64,000 bases of DNA from Branchiostoma lanceolatum (GCF_035083965.1 NC_089738.1:12984734-13048733), one strand, 5' to 3'; positions 1 through 11,189 are shown, counted from the stretch's first letter. The notes: generated from the sequence alone by a model not told the origin. Numbers and translations are program-made.

Positions 1-139
1 ATGCGTTCGCCGGATCCGATCGGATCGCGCTGATATCACCTGGTAGGTCCTTAGATACGCTGTGATGATGGCCGACATCTTGAAACACCTAATATCTGCT
101 GTTACCGTAGCAATTACATATGCTAGCTTCTGATTGGTT

Positions 140-453
140 GCGAAAATGCATTGAAAAAAAAGGACGATCCTGACAGCAGTACAAAAATTTGCACTGCATA
201 CAGGACGATCCTGCCAGCAGTACAAAAATTTGCACTGCATACAGGACGATCCTGACAGCAGTGCAAATTTTTGTACTGCTGGCAGGATCATCCTGTATGC
301 AGTGCAAATTTTTGCACTGCTGTCAGGATCGTCCTGTATGCAGTGCAAATTTTTGTACTGCTGGCAGGATCGTCCTGCCAGCAGTGCAAATTTTTGCACT
401 GCTGGCAGGATCGTCCTGCCATTAGCCTTAGGCCCTTATTTATGCATTTCGCG
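140..453. repeat. Quasi-palindromic 41-bp tandem array
   Basis: Six 41-bp units start at 161, 202, 243, 284, 325 and 366, followed by a 14-nt partial unit ending at 420. Each unit carries two near-palindromic cores, AGGACGATCCT and GCAAATTTTTGC. The first two units read in one orientation and the last three in the other; the switch is inside the third unit, so the whole array can fold back. The flanks continue the symmetry: GCGAAAATGCAT at 140-151 and ATGCATTTCGC at 442-452 are near reverse complements. The open frames across it are repeat artefacts. It may be a foldback or MITE-like element, but no target-site duplication was established. Confidence 0.85.
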
Positions 454-828
454 TGACGAGTTTTACGTTAATCTTACGATTTGCGGCACTGTCGTAACTC
501 TTTGGTCATAGTTTAATACAGGAAGCGGAATTTCTTGTTTTTTTAGCTGGGTACAGACCAAAATCAATGCGCGCGCGGACGTCATCCATAAAAATTACTT
601 GGTGCAGCCTAAACCGAAATTCAAATATATTGTAGCTATAACAACATGGGGTATTGCATCGATCAGGCAAAGTTTAAAATCTATCACAAATTACATCAAA
701 ATGCGAGTTTCTATCATTTTACGCGTCTTGCTTGAAATTGTCTGTATAAAAATATTTGCGCCCCCCTCCCACTTTTAAAAAAATGCAACGAATATATCTT
801 CAAATATTCACATATTTCCCCCTGACAG

Positions 829-838
829 TATATAAAAG
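829..838 (+). promoter_or_regulatory. TATA-box-like site
   Basis: GTATATAAAAG matches the canonical TATA box well. No recognised gene lies directly downstream on the plus strand; the ATG at about 879 is followed at once by a stop. It may be a promoter of an unrecognised transcript or a chance match in AT-rich DNA. Confidence 0.2.
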
Positions 839-2049
839 CCAGTTCTATACCTTGGTCAGATCTTCTTACAGCTGGCTATGATGAAATGACTGGAACCAGA
901 CGCTTTCCTTAAGCGTACAACTGACGAATCAGCGCCCAAACAACACGTCAGCTTTCCCAACATCTGGGCGCAGCCATCTTTGTTTTACGTCATCTGTATA
1001 CTTAGCATGTAGTAAGCCTAATCTTCAAGCAGATGTAGGTATGGAGAATCGTGCCGTTTTAGCTGGCTGCATCGTCTTTCTGACGCAAACCTTCCAACGA
1101 TCTCAAAGCGTGTCCATCTTCTTAGCTATCATATTCATAAACAAACCATCTGAACCATCTAGCGATTTAAAACAAAAAGATCAATTTTATTGCACAACAA
1201 TTGTACAAGTTAGTTTGTTACTTTTATCATTTACCAATCAATGTTATACGTTGGACATCGATTTTGGTTCTGTTTTCCCTTTGATTTATGTTCTCATTAC
1301 ATAAGATAATTGATTGATTTAGTTAAATTCTTGATCACTTTGGTTTTTGTTATCATTTGTCAAGTAAAACACTGTTTTTGTGTTGATTGTACTCGTGAAG
1401 AAGTGGCACAGGGTTGGGCCTCCTAGCAGCTTGTTTATGAAACTATAGAGGTTGATTTTGTTTGAGACTTTGAAAGAGAACAACTCATTGCTCAGCTGAC
1501 GCTGGTACAAAGACGGTTGTGGGCGTCAAATTAATGAGTCACTTTGTCGCACAAATCGTCTATAAACAAAAGTTAGTCTATTACAACGTTGCTAGCCTTT
1601 TCGGGACATACGACGCACAACTGGCAGTCACACCACTCAACCACAACAATACAGGAATACATGAGGATATGAGTCATGGTCTGAGTGCCGGTCGGTACAT
1701 TTCCCGCCCAAATCTGAAATAGCGCCTTCAGGTCACAGGTCAAGACGAATGACGCATAACACACTCAGGTATCCCCCAGGCTATAGTTACAAACAATCAA
1801 CAACAAGGGTATATATGGGAACTACACATCCTTGTAAAAGATATATACAAGGGACGAAACACCACACCACGGTTTCTTTCAGCATAATTGTTGACATTTA
1901 AACAAACCTACGCAACATACAGATGTTTGATATGCTTCTCACGGTTCCGTCTCAATGCGTAACAATGAAATATCATACTATATAACTATAATAAGAGCCA
2001 TGTCGTACAATCAAAATAGACTTCAGAAAGATTTAAAAGGTTCAGTCAA

Positions 2050-2077
2050 ACCAAGGACATTATATAATGTCCTTGGT
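2050..2077. repeat. Perfect 28-bp palindrome
   Basis: The half-site ACCAAGGACATTAT is followed immediately by its exact reverse complement, with no loop, and a further TCAA lies on each side but in direct orientation. It could extrude as a cruciform or bind a dimeric protein; nothing nearby indicates which. Confidence 0.85.
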
Positions 2078-2989
2078 CAAACAAAACATAATGCCAGTTT
2101 AGTGTCAGCCAAACTTCCAATACAGGCCGGCAGTGAATACTACATACAAGGAGTAAGTAAAGCGTGACATTTTCACTATTATGAGATTTCATGAACTTGT
2201 AGTTGAACGTATCTTAATCATAACATTTGAAGGAGTATTCATAATATTCAGTGTAACGTTATATGTCTCAGGTTTTGTAGTGGTGGAAAGTAAGGACTAA
2301 GGACCAACGTATTTCTTACGCAAATTTTCGCGTTGCGATGATGATTTAAACCCCTTTTGTAGCTTCTAACAAGTTCAGTCACAAAGGAAACACAACAGAC
2401 TCGGCCCGGCCACGTGTGTGTCGCGACCCGGACATGGTTAGTGACGTCCGGCAGAATAAGTGGTCTGAGCTCACTTGAAAACACGGGAAAGTCAAACACA
2501 AATGACTAAATAGGTCAGCCCATATATCTCTGAATCATGATTGGCGCCAACCATTCACGGGAGGGAATTTTAGACGTTATAATTTTCGTGTTTTTATAGT
2601 ATTCAATTATACAATTTTTTTTCTATACCACAATCATAAAAAAAACTGACAAATAATTCTTCAAGACACAGCACTACACTATTGGCGCTTTTTCTTTTTG
2701 TACTCATCTTGGTGCTCTTCATCTGTAACCCCTGCTTACGCATGAAATGGAATCGTCCAATGACGTAATGTTTGAATCAGACAACAAAGGGGCAGTTAGA
2801 CCTAAATAGAGACGCCGGTGCTTTGAGACAACAGATTTGTTTTGACTTTGAACACCTGAACTGCGTTCCGTGACTGTTTCTGGTCTCTCTTTGAAACGTT
2901 TTTGCTTTTAAAGCGATACTATCTCCGGAAAAGACGAAAGGGACGAAAGTGGTCACACTGCAAAAGAGGCGGGAAATTCAGGACTAGGT

Positions 2990-3826
2990 ATGTATGCGTT
3001 GAGATACGCTTTGGACGCCGGTAAAATGCCTGTTTGCTGGTCCTCGCGTCACGAAATTAGTGAGGGGATCGCAGTGTGCGGCTTGTCTCCCGTCGAGGCG
3101 CTGGGACAAGTCGGCGCGTCAACCCGAGAAAGCCCTCGGCAATCGTCGGCACCGATCCCGATCAAGACCACCGTTCCCTCGGCTTCAAACCAGGCCGAGG
3201 CCAGGGCAGACCAATCCTTACGGACGCTCGCGAGACCACCCATGCCAGTTCCGATAAAGTCGTCCCCGCTATCGACATTGACGGACCTTCCGCGAAGACT
3301 ACTCTCCAAACCGACGTCGTCTGCGCCGATCCCGATCAAATCGTCGACGTCGTCGTCCTCCGCGTCGGTGCCTATCAAAAGTCCTCGGCAGACGGCGTCT
3401 CCCGTGTCAGTACCCGTCGGAAGTCCTCGGCGGACGGCGTCTCCCCTGTCGGCCCCCATCGGAACGAGTCCTCGGCGGACGACGAGGGAGCCGCTATGGT
3501 CCGAGACAGAGATGATGCGGTTCTGGGCTGTGATAGAACCTTACATAAAACAGCTCATATCGGGAGAAGCGCCAATGCCTGCTCACGACATGGACCTCTG
3601 GGACTGCGAACGAGACAGTGTAGAGAACGTTGAGGGGTGCCTACTGGCCGTACAGGACCTGATTTGTGGCGGGAACTACAGCAAGGCGCTGGCGGGAATC
3701 AGGGCCATCAGACTGTACTTTGAAATACCAGAAAATTCGTCTAGAAAGGCGCTGACGCTGCTGGGGGAAGAAGACGAGTTAGCGGTCTTCAAACATCTCT
3801 TCATGAAACAAGACCCTGTCAGGTAG
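2990..3826 (+). CDS. Unrecognised protein with repeated PIPIKS motifs
   Basis: An open frame of 278 codons in a locally GC-rich patch, ending in TAG. I do not recognise the family. Residues about 45-165 are low-complexity and rich in Ser, Pro, Arg and Lys. They carry a loosely repeated motif: SAPIPIKTT, PVPIKSSP, SAPIPIKSS, SVPIKSPRQTAS, SVPVGSPRRTAS, SAPIGTSPRRTT. Residues about 170-278 look globular, with tryptophans, paired cysteines and predicted helices (ALAGIRAIRLYFEIP). No signal peptide or membrane segment is seen. The first ATG has G at -3; a second in-frame ATG at 3026 is a possible alternative start. The stop lies in CAGGTAGGG, a good splice-donor context, so this may be an exon of a longer gene rather than a complete one. 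Two other frames are partly open here, so coding is likely but not certain. Confidence 0.5.
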   Translation: MYALRYALDAGKMPVCWSSRHEISEGIAVCGLSPVEALGQVGASTRESPRQSSAPIPIKTTVPSASNQAEARADQSLRTLARPPMPVPIKSSPLSTLTDLPRRLLSKPTSSAPIPIKSSTSSSSASVPIKSPRQTASPVSVPVGSPRRTASPLSAPIGTSPRRTTREPLWSETEMMRFWAVIEPYIKQLISGEAPMPAHDMDLWDCERDSVENVEGCLLAVQDLICGGNYSKALAGIRAIRLYFEIPENSSRKALTLLGEEDELAVFKHLFMKQDPVR

Positions 3827-5725
3827 GGCTCCTCTCTATCCCAATCTCCAAGCAGAGGTTGGAGAGTGAGATCGTTACATACCCGCTTTCTGATAGTTAG
3901 AGAGAAGGCTGTCAAAAAGAGGATCATACATTTTCTTATCATGATATCAGAAGAATGTTGCGATCTCTTTACTACCTGTAACATCTGTTTAGAGAGTACA
4001 TTCCTTTAACCTTCACTTTCTACGTTTGTTCAATGACCTTGGTTTGTTGTTTTCCTATCGCCATTTCCGGCCCGATGACAACAAACAACTGTCATCGTGC
4101 AAGCACGTCCGGTGCCTATCTTAGCACATAACTCAACAACAATTCGTGCACGTCTACCTGAGAACGTTATTCAAGGACATTTAACTTTCGACTACATTAC
4201 CTTTATCTATCGATATAAATATGTGTCATGAAACTATAATCAAGTGAAACTATCTATGTTATGAAACTATATTCAAGTTGGTTAGAGTTTTTGGTATCCA
4301 TGTTGTACTCAGGAAACGACTTTTGGACGACAGCCAGCGGCCTCACTCTTTCTGAAAACAATGTCAGTGACTTCGGAGGTCAATGACCGATGTCAACGCC
4401 CTCAAGCTTTCCTTGGTTACACCATCAAGTGTCCGGACGGAGATCGGAAACCAACCGGAACGCATCGGCTATCTTCAGGAACGTTCGGAATTTCTCGCCG
4501 GTGGACATATGAATGCAGGGCTTTAAACGTAGACTCACTGAATCATATACTATCATTTGCATATTTGAATTATACATATTCAGGGAATGAGAAGTTGTGG
4601 AAAGTTTATCTTAATCAAACCAAAGATTTGTCAAGTTCTTGTATGACAGAGAAGGGCGAATATAGTCAATGTAACCCCTTTCCTTTGCAATAATGACAAA
4701 ATCCGATAGGTAATGCGTTATATTGTATGTTACCATGCTCTGTATGTATGCCAGGCTACCAAAGACAATTACATCTCTTAAGTTCATCATCCCCTGATTG
4801 TTTTAATTTATTCAACTATTTTGATATTGAGAAGATAAGTGTGAAGAAAGTTTAGTCTTACAGTGAATGTGTAGGGGCGAATCACTAATGGTCGCGGGGA
4901 GGGGATCCGAACCTGATGTGACATCTTCATCCCCCATATGCTTTCTGATCCGTCCCTGATATAAAACGTAATAATTAAATGGTTCTATGTTGTAACTTTA
5001 ATTTACATATTGATGTTGTCAATTGAATGTTTGTTTTATGTTGTCCTTCATATTTGGATCAAATTGGATGTGAAAAGAAATTTGTTTACGTTCATGTTTT
5101 TGTTTATCTGCCATTTGTTTATTCCTTCACGTCCATGACTTGTTTACTTTTTATGATGCAAAACATGTTCATTTGTACATTTGTATTGTTTGAATTATGG
5201 TCAGTATAATTATCTAATAACGTTCATATTTTTGTTCATCCGCCATTTGTTTGTGTAGTGTTTCGCGTCCATAACTTGTTTATTTTTCATGTATTTTCTA
5301 TGGTCAGTATCATCATCTAACAACATTTTTCAAGTTATCATAAATCATATAAGTTTGCATGTCAGTTCAATCAGGTATATCTAAAATTCAGGGTATCTAT
5401 CAGAATACATATTGACCTCATTCATGACAAATATGAAAAACGTGCCAGTAACATTATCAATATCTCAGTGGAATTGTTTGATTTCCATCTATTCATTTAT
5501 TTATTTGTTTGCTTGTTTAACAAGTTTATTACTTGTGCAATAAAAGTGATTAAATCATTGAAACATTAATTTTTGCAATACAATATTGTGTCGCTTTCTT
5601 CGTCATTTATCATGAGAGTCAGCCATTTCATCGACTAAACAGTTGAGATTTATGCTATCATGCTATACTAGTACTCCCAACATGTATGTTTGGTTCAGAC
5701 ATAGAGAGGTTTGCACACATGGATC
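3827..5725. other. Intergenic, no gene recognised
   Basis: AT-rich, with a copy of the CTCCAAGCAGA motif near 3847 and a local duplication of a 'TTCATATTTTTGTTTATC..GCCATTTGTTT' type segment around 5085-5140 and 5225-5285. The 110-codon frame at 4361-4693 has no recognisable similarity or coding signature. Confidence 0.55.
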
Positions 5726-5797
5726 TCCCATATGGTCTAGTGGTTAGGATTTGGCGCTCTCACCGCCAAGGCCCGGGTTCGATTCCCGGTGTGGGAA
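5726..5797 (+). tRNA. tRNA-Glu (CTC), copy 1
   Basis: A 72-nt cloverleaf: acceptor TCCCATA pairs with TGTGGGA, D arm GGTCTAGTGGTTAGGA, anticodon stem TGGCG/CGCCA around loop CTCTCAC (anticodon CTC, reading GAG codons), and T arm with GGTTCGATTCC. The internal A and B boxes for RNA polymerase III are intact. A short T run (TTCTTTTT) follows as terminator. No intron; 3' CCA is not encoded, as usual for eukaryotes. It closely matches the vertebrate tRNA-Glu-CTC sequence as I recall it. Confidence 0.97.
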
Positions 5798-6127
5798 GGT
5801 TACTTCTTTTTAAAGGAGCCATGACTAAGATTCCTCTTTTCTTGCAAACTTGCTTCGAAACCATCTAAATTAATTCTTTAGAAAATATCAGGAGTAACAA
5901 TATTTCCTTTGATGTTCTTGGCCTGCTCCTACAGTATGTATAGTATACTGCTTGTTACAATGGCATTTGATGTTACATCTGCGTGTTTTCACGCCGCGAG
6001 AAGGGTACCGCTTAGCGGAAAGTCGATCGTTTGTACAGTTGCCAAACCTGTCAAAACGCCATCATGTAATACTAGTAATTCATTTATATGTTTGGGCCAG
6101 ATATAGAGAGGATTGCATACATGGATC

Positions 6128-6199
6128 TCCCATATGGTCTAGTGGTTAGGATTTGGCGCTCTCACCGCCAAGGCCCGGGTTCGATTCCCGGTGTGGGAA
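6128..6199 (+). tRNA. tRNA-Glu (CTC), copy 2
   Basis: Identical in sequence to copy 1 over all 72 nt. The 30 bases upstream (AGATATAGAGAGGATTGCATACATGGATC region) closely match those before copy 1, so these two form a tandem duplication with a 402-bp period. A TTTTTT terminator lies about 7 nt downstream. Confidence 0.97.
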
Positions 6200-6927
6200 G
6201 GACACTTTTTTCGAGCTTTCCGTACAAGCTTGATTTTAAATCTTCTTAGTAATCTACAGTTAAGAAAATGAATACAATAAGTAGGTTTCCTTTCACGTTT
6301 TTGTCTGCTAATTGTTCTTGGATGTATTGCCTCGCTACTCCGCAGAACTGTGAGCTTGAGAAACGTTAAAACTGTGCCTTTTTACATCTGCTTGGAGATT
6401 AGATTGCTTGAACAGTTGTCAACCCTGTCAAACTAGGTTGGGTCCGGTTTTCACAGCTGCGGGTAGCTCCTCAGGACCTGGGTATGGAATTTTCAGATAA
6501 TCGCTGTGGCTGTTCTCTTGGTGTTAACTGAAAGAAAAGGTGAAAAATGTACGAGTCAGTCCCACTTAATACTGAACTAATTGCTCTACATTGATTTGTT
6601 ACTTGACACGTAGGCCGTGCGTTGTCTAGCGATGATGTCACACAAAGCACCTGCCAATCAAAATGGCTCAAAAGTGCAAAGTTCTGTGAAGACAACTCCC
6701 GTTCCAAAGTTCACAAACTAAAGGAACAGCTGATACGTTACGCTGTAAATGTAACAAACATGTTTTTATTGTTTCTTTTTCAACGTTTTGCCATCGGATA
6801 CCAATCTAGAGAGTATTTTAAGGCTTGCTGGTGCCTTGTTAAGCTGATCAATGTTTAATAGTCCTGTGCGGAAAAGCAAGCATGATTTGTCAACAATATG
6901 GCTACTGGACTATGCTCTTTCATGAAA

Positions 6928-6999
6928 TCCCATGTGGTCTAGTGGTTAGGATTTGGCGCTCTCACCGCCAAGGCCCGGGTTCGATTCCCGGCGTGGGAA
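6928..6999 (+). tRNA. tRNA-Glu (CTC), copy 3
   Basis: The same tRNA with two changes that compensate each other: acceptor position 7 is G instead of A and its partner, position 66, is C instead of T. The pair stays Watson-Crick, which argues for selection on function. TTTT follows at about 7 nt. Its 5' flank is shared with copy 4. Confidence 0.97.
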
Positions 7000-7502
7000 G
7001 TCACTATTTTCTCTTTCGCACTCGCTGCAATTAGTCTTTATACAAGATGTTGCAATTAAGAAAGAGATTTTGCCTACGGTATAAAATATCCTTTTGTATA
7101 TATATATATTGTGTATGCGCATGCAGTGATCAAGTCAAGTTTAAACTCAAGCTTTACGGGTCACTACTGTTAATCTACAAGCAGCTGTTGGAAGGCAAAA
7201 TCGTTACACTGCATAATATACAAGTAGATACGTCTTCCCACCAGAGTCGCTTCGGCTAGATACGATACGTCTGAAAAAGCGCGATGTTGCAATGATATGA
7301 AACTTTTGCGAAACTTAACCTGTAAATGTAACAAACATGTTTTTATTGTTTCTTTTCCAAAGCTTTCCAATCTGGAAAGTGAACTACAAGTATTTTGAGA
7401 CTTGGTGGTGCCTCGTTACAGTTTGATCGATGTTAGTCTTGCGTGGAGAAGCAAACATGATCTGTCAACAATTGAGCTACTGTACCGATACAAAGCATGA
7501 AA

Positions 7503-7574
7503 TCCCATGTGGTCTAGTGGTTAGGATTTGGCGCTCTCACCGCCAAGGCCCGGGTTCGATTCCCGGCGTGGGAA
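7503..7574 (+). tRNA. tRNA-Glu (CTC), copy 4
   Basis: Identical to copy 3, including the G7-C66 acceptor pair. About 180 bp of upstream sequence is shared with copy 3, so the two arose by a ~575-bp duplication. TTTTT terminator follows. Confidence 0.97.
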
Positions 7575-8315
7575 TGTCATCTTTTTGCACATGCTGCACT
7601 GCAACGCATACTCTTAATATGAGTAAGATGATGATTACAAATACACTACATTTAGGACATACGTAAAAGCCGAAGTACACAGAGTGTTGTAGTATGCATA
7701 CATGGGATGATTACAGTGTTCCAAGGGTAAGCTCCACGCAGATAAATCGGTCGGGGTTTGATATTTTGTTCGTCTTTTGTGGCTTTTCTGCGTTTCTGCA
7801 GATTTTCAGCAAAACTCCATAGAAGACGCAGAAAAGGGCACAAAAGAACAGCAGAATATCCCCACTGATTCACCTGATTTGAGATTTATTTCAAAGCTGC
7901 TTCTTAGTTTAGCTGAAGAAACCTAATGTATCATGTTTTATTGATTTCCATACACATGTTATATGAAATCATACACTCTGTTCTATGTCGTTTAATAGTT
8001 ATTTCAATCAATATACATTCTTGAAAAGGGGTGACTGAATTAGAAAGAGTGGTCCATATTACTTTGGACGTCTTACTGCTATTTTTTGTCATCTAGGCTA
8101 TGTACCAATATCTCAGCTTAGTAGCATTGCTATGCAGGAATAACGTACTATACAGTAGAGTACGATGACGGATGGTGCTGAGGACGTCCAGGAACGTCAA
8201 CGATCTGAAGACTCGCTGGTTCAGCTGTTTGACTGATGTTTGTGTTTTGCGGAGCTGCAAACATTGATGTGTGGAGAGGAAAGATATGAGTGAGCGATTG
8301 AGCGATGTCATGAAA

Positions 8316-8387
8316 TCCCATATGGTCTAGTGGTTAGGATTTGGCGCTCTCACCGCCAAGGCCCGGGTTCGATTCCCGGTGTGGGAA
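8316..8387 (+). tRNA. tRNA-Glu (CTC), copy 5
   Basis: Identical to copies 1 and 2 in the tRNA body (A7-T66 pair), but its immediate upstream bases CATGAAA match copies 3 and 4. It therefore shares features with both subgroups. TTTTTT terminator follows at about 6 nt. Confidence 0.97.
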
Positions 8388-8888
8388 GTCCATATTTTTT
8401 CCGCATAGAAAGACAATGTATGAATATCGTCTACTTGTACATGTAAGTTTCCAAGCAGATGTAAGTAGCCAGCTTATTCTCAGTGTTTTACGCCTTTTTC
8501 GGTACCATTTTCCAGTAAAGGCACCGAGGATGAGCCGGACACTTAAATTTGCTTGAAGATTAGCAATTTATCACTTCCTTGCAACTTCAACATGGAATAA
8601 GGATACATTGATCGAATGCAAGTCTGTTATTTGCTATTATTTATAAAGTGCATATACATTGTATAATACAGTATATCTTTAAAAACAAGTCGAGATAGTA
8701 ACAACACCCTACTCCCCAAAAGATTTAAAATCAAATAAGTTAACAGTTAGAATACACCAACATTGTGTCATAACAATCTCAATAGTATCAATGGGAGTAG
8801 TATGTGATAACATTGATTATGGTTATAAAGTATACGTCGTTGGACGACAATAATGGTAAGGACACTGTCAAATGACAACTTTGACAAT

Positions 8889-9030
8889 AACTGTCTGGGA
8901 AAAAGAAGTCGAACCCAATAAGTTAGAATTTAGTGTCAATAGACAATACTTAGTCTAGAGTAGTCACATGCTATATTGTTACCCATTATCCGTCCGTCCT
9001 TTTCTTCATATTACATGTACTTGCAGTTTA
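8889..9030 (+). mobile_element. LINE 3' tail fragment
   Basis: This segment matches 38219-38385 at many positions: ACTGTCT(G/C)GGAAAAAGAAGTC, AGTCACATGC(T/C)ATATTGTTA, TGTCCGTCCTTT and TTACATGTACTTGCA. The second copy is attached to a remnant of a LINE reverse-transcriptase C-terminus, so this is a dead 5'-truncated copy of the same 3' end. It lies just downstream of the SLC10 gene on the opposite strand. Confidence 0.6.
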
Positions 9031-9225
9031 CTTATTATTATCAATAACAGTATAATAAAAACGAGAAGTACGAGCTGTAATCTATTAACGGTGTGACATG
9101 CGGAAGTGCATACTTCTTGCAATGTTACATATAAGTGGATGCACGATTAGAGATATATGTAGTATGCACAAACGACATGTCTTAAGCTACAAAAGTCCGG
9201 GCTCCGGCTAGTCAGGGCATAAATC

Positions 9226-11189
9226 TTACAGATTAGTAACAAATTCGTAGACGTCTTCCTCTTTAGTACTCGCATCATCATCAAGTAGGTTAACCTCCTT
9301 GGTATCATCACCAATCTCTTTCTCTTCTTCCTTCTCTTCGGTAGTTTTACACTTCCTCTTCCAGATCTGGTAGGACACGACCAGTATCATGGCCTCCAGA
9401 CCCTGAAAACTGGCGTATAGCATGGGGAACAGGATAATCTTACTGGCCAGTTCCGGTGCGAATGTCAACTTGAGAATCGACAGAGCGATCCCGATATTCT
9501 GCGTCCCCGTTTCGATGCAGACAGTTTTGCGGCAGATGCTGTCCATGCGGAACAGCCAAGCGATGACGTAACCGAAGGAGTAGCCAATCGTGGGGAAGAT
9601 GAAGGCGATGAGGAAAATGGCGGGAGGTCCGGACCACATGTCCTGGTAGGCTATCCCACCAAGCACCGCGCTGGCTAGGATGATGACGATACCAAATATG
9701 CCGCCAATCTGAATGCAAAAAAAAATTAGTAGACATTGAAATTAAGAGATGGAAAAGAGCAGTTCATTTTTATCCTATCCCTTCATTAGTTTGTAATTCA
9801 TTCATTCATTTGTAATTCATTCTTTCTTCAAAGGATAAATCTTGGCAAAGGGGAAAATCACCTAATTTCTGAAATTTCTAATTGTCAACACAGAAACCAA
9901 ACTAAGGTTTTGAAACACACCGGAAATGACCCTTGCTCTTATCGATAAGTGTGGTGGGTTCTTTAACGTGCGCAACGCACCTTCAAAAATAGCCTCGCTC
10001 CTTTCGGTGACTTGTACTTGAGAAATATGCCCACACTAACGGGGATGATGATTGTGACAAGAGCGATGACTATCTTCTCGTATGGCACGACCGTTGTAGC
10101 CGTGGTGAACGGTTTGCTGTAGACCCACAGAGACAGCGGCATCAGGCCCATGGCCAGGGCGGTGGACACTGTTGTCATGCAGATACTGTCAGAAAGTACA
10201 GAATAGCAACTATTTAAGTACATCAGGGAGTTTCGTAAGGTCTACACTTACAAATGTATTGATACACAAAGGTATTGTACAATTATTGTAACAAGGTAAT
10301 TACAAGGTACGTGAGTATTCTCCGTTTCTTAGATCGAAACAAGAATACATTGTGTTAATACAATTATAACATATATACAGGGTGACTTAATGTAGGCTAG
10401 GCCGCCGGTAGCGACGTTGGGAGCAGACCAAAGCTAACAAGGCTGGACTCCAAGCTAGAATCAATGCAGCAGGTTCCTCATCATTGCGGTTGTGAACCAG
10501 GGGAGAGGCCCCGCCTCCGCCACACCAGGTTCAAGTTCGTCCGTAGTAGTTTCCCTACCTGAGGTTCATGTCCCCGTCCAGCCAGTACACCATGAGGTTG
10601 GACATGTGGCCGCCCGGACTGGTCCCGACCACCAGGACGGACAGGGCGCGGGCGGGCTCCAGCTGGGACGGACGGAAAAATAACATTTCATCATAATATT
10701 CTTTTGGGATAGACAAAAACTCCATAGATCAGCAATTGTAAGATTTGACATTTTATGGAGTAACATTCTTTGTGGGCCTAGCACTAGGCCCACGAAGGAT
10801 GTTACTGTACAAATCTTGTATGGCTTTGATAAATTCGTCTTTTTGTCACTCACCTGAAAGGCAAGGCACAACAAGAACGCGACTAGCGGCATGATGACGA
10901 ACTGCGACATGACGCCCACCGCGATCCCGTACGGCCTCTTGATGTATTTCAGCATTGCCTGCACGTCCAGCGTACAGCCCATGGCGACTAGGATCAGACA
11001 GACGGTTATTGTGACCACCACGTCCATTACTATGCTGGTGATCCCACCATCGTCGTCGGTAGGCGATGCAGTGTCGTTCCGGGTAGTGTTTGTAGCCCAA
11101 GCCCTGCTCGCCAACAGTGGAGGCAGGGAGAACGCAGTCGAACCCCCGCCGAGCGCTTCGTCTGTTGCTGTCTTCGGAAAAGATTCCAT
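9226..11189 (-). CDS. SLC10-type sodium/bile-acid symporter, gene A
   Basis: A plasma-membrane sodium-coupled transporter of the SLC10 (ASBT/NTCP) family; the family moves bile acids or sulfated steroids, the substrate here is unknown. Exons on the minus strand: 11189-10854, 10662-10559, 10185-9981 and 9708-9226, giving 375 aa with TAA stop. Family marks include TSPGGHMSNLMVYWLDGDM (residues about 125-143), SICMTTVSTALAMGLMPL, and CIETGTQNIGIAL, which holds the Glu and Gln-Asn of the sodium sites. FPMLYASFQ follows in the last membrane helix. Hydrophobic segments fill residues 52-330; the N-terminus has NTTRNDT glycosylation sites and the tail (about 45 aa) is strongly acidic, ending DVYEFVTNL. 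The start has A at -3 and G at +4. Intron phases 0, 2, 0 equal those of gene B. Likely SLC10A2-like, but orthology cannot be settled here. Confidence 0.93.
10760..10805. repeat. 46-nt hairpin in intron 1 of SLC10 gene A
   Basis: Two 22-nt arms (10760-10781 and 10784-10805) match at 20 of 22 positions around a 2-nt loop; the core is GTGGGCCTAG/CTAGGCCCAC. Weaker complementarity (AAGATTTG / CAAATCTT) continues outside, so a small foldback MITE is likely. Confidence 0.75.

Larger units (their letters stand above)
454..2989. other. Intergenic, no gene recognised
   Basis: No convincing coding region in either strand. Short frames such as 1041-1304 and 1955-2167 lack codon bias, splice support and family resemblance. 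The stretch holds a TATA-like site near 829, a perfect palindrome at 2050-2077 and one copy of the dispersed CAAGCAGATGTA motif near 1025. It is otherwise AT-rich unique-looking DNA. Confidence 0.6.
6744..7574 (+). repeat. Duplicated tRNA unit (6744-6999 and 7321-7574)
   Basis: Both halves begin TGTAAATGTAACAAACATG and end in a tRNA-Glu gene. Between them they share CTGTCAACAAT-like and GTGCCT(T/C)GTTA segments with small indels. Divergence is clear outside the tRNA and absent within it, as expected from selection or gene conversion on the tRNA. Confidence 0.8.

Noticed and set aside
140-453. Possible CRISPR array at the left end
   Set aside because: There are no unique spacers; units abut, change orientation and are quasi-palindromic, and the DNA is animal.
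189-511. Cys-rich frames (MHCIQDDPASS..., MYCWQDHPV...)
   Set aside because: Translations of the palindromic tandem array in several frames; no gene signature.
1041-1304. 87-codon frame after a GTAGGT ATGG context
   Set aside because: AT-rich, no recognisable domain, no splice or promoter support.
3049-3459. 136-codon minus-strand frame rich in GTDTGDAV
   Set aside because: Antisense shadow of the repetitive plus-strand ORF.
4361-4693. 110-codon plus-strand frame
   Set aside because: No family similarity or codon bias; could not be joined to neighbouring exons.
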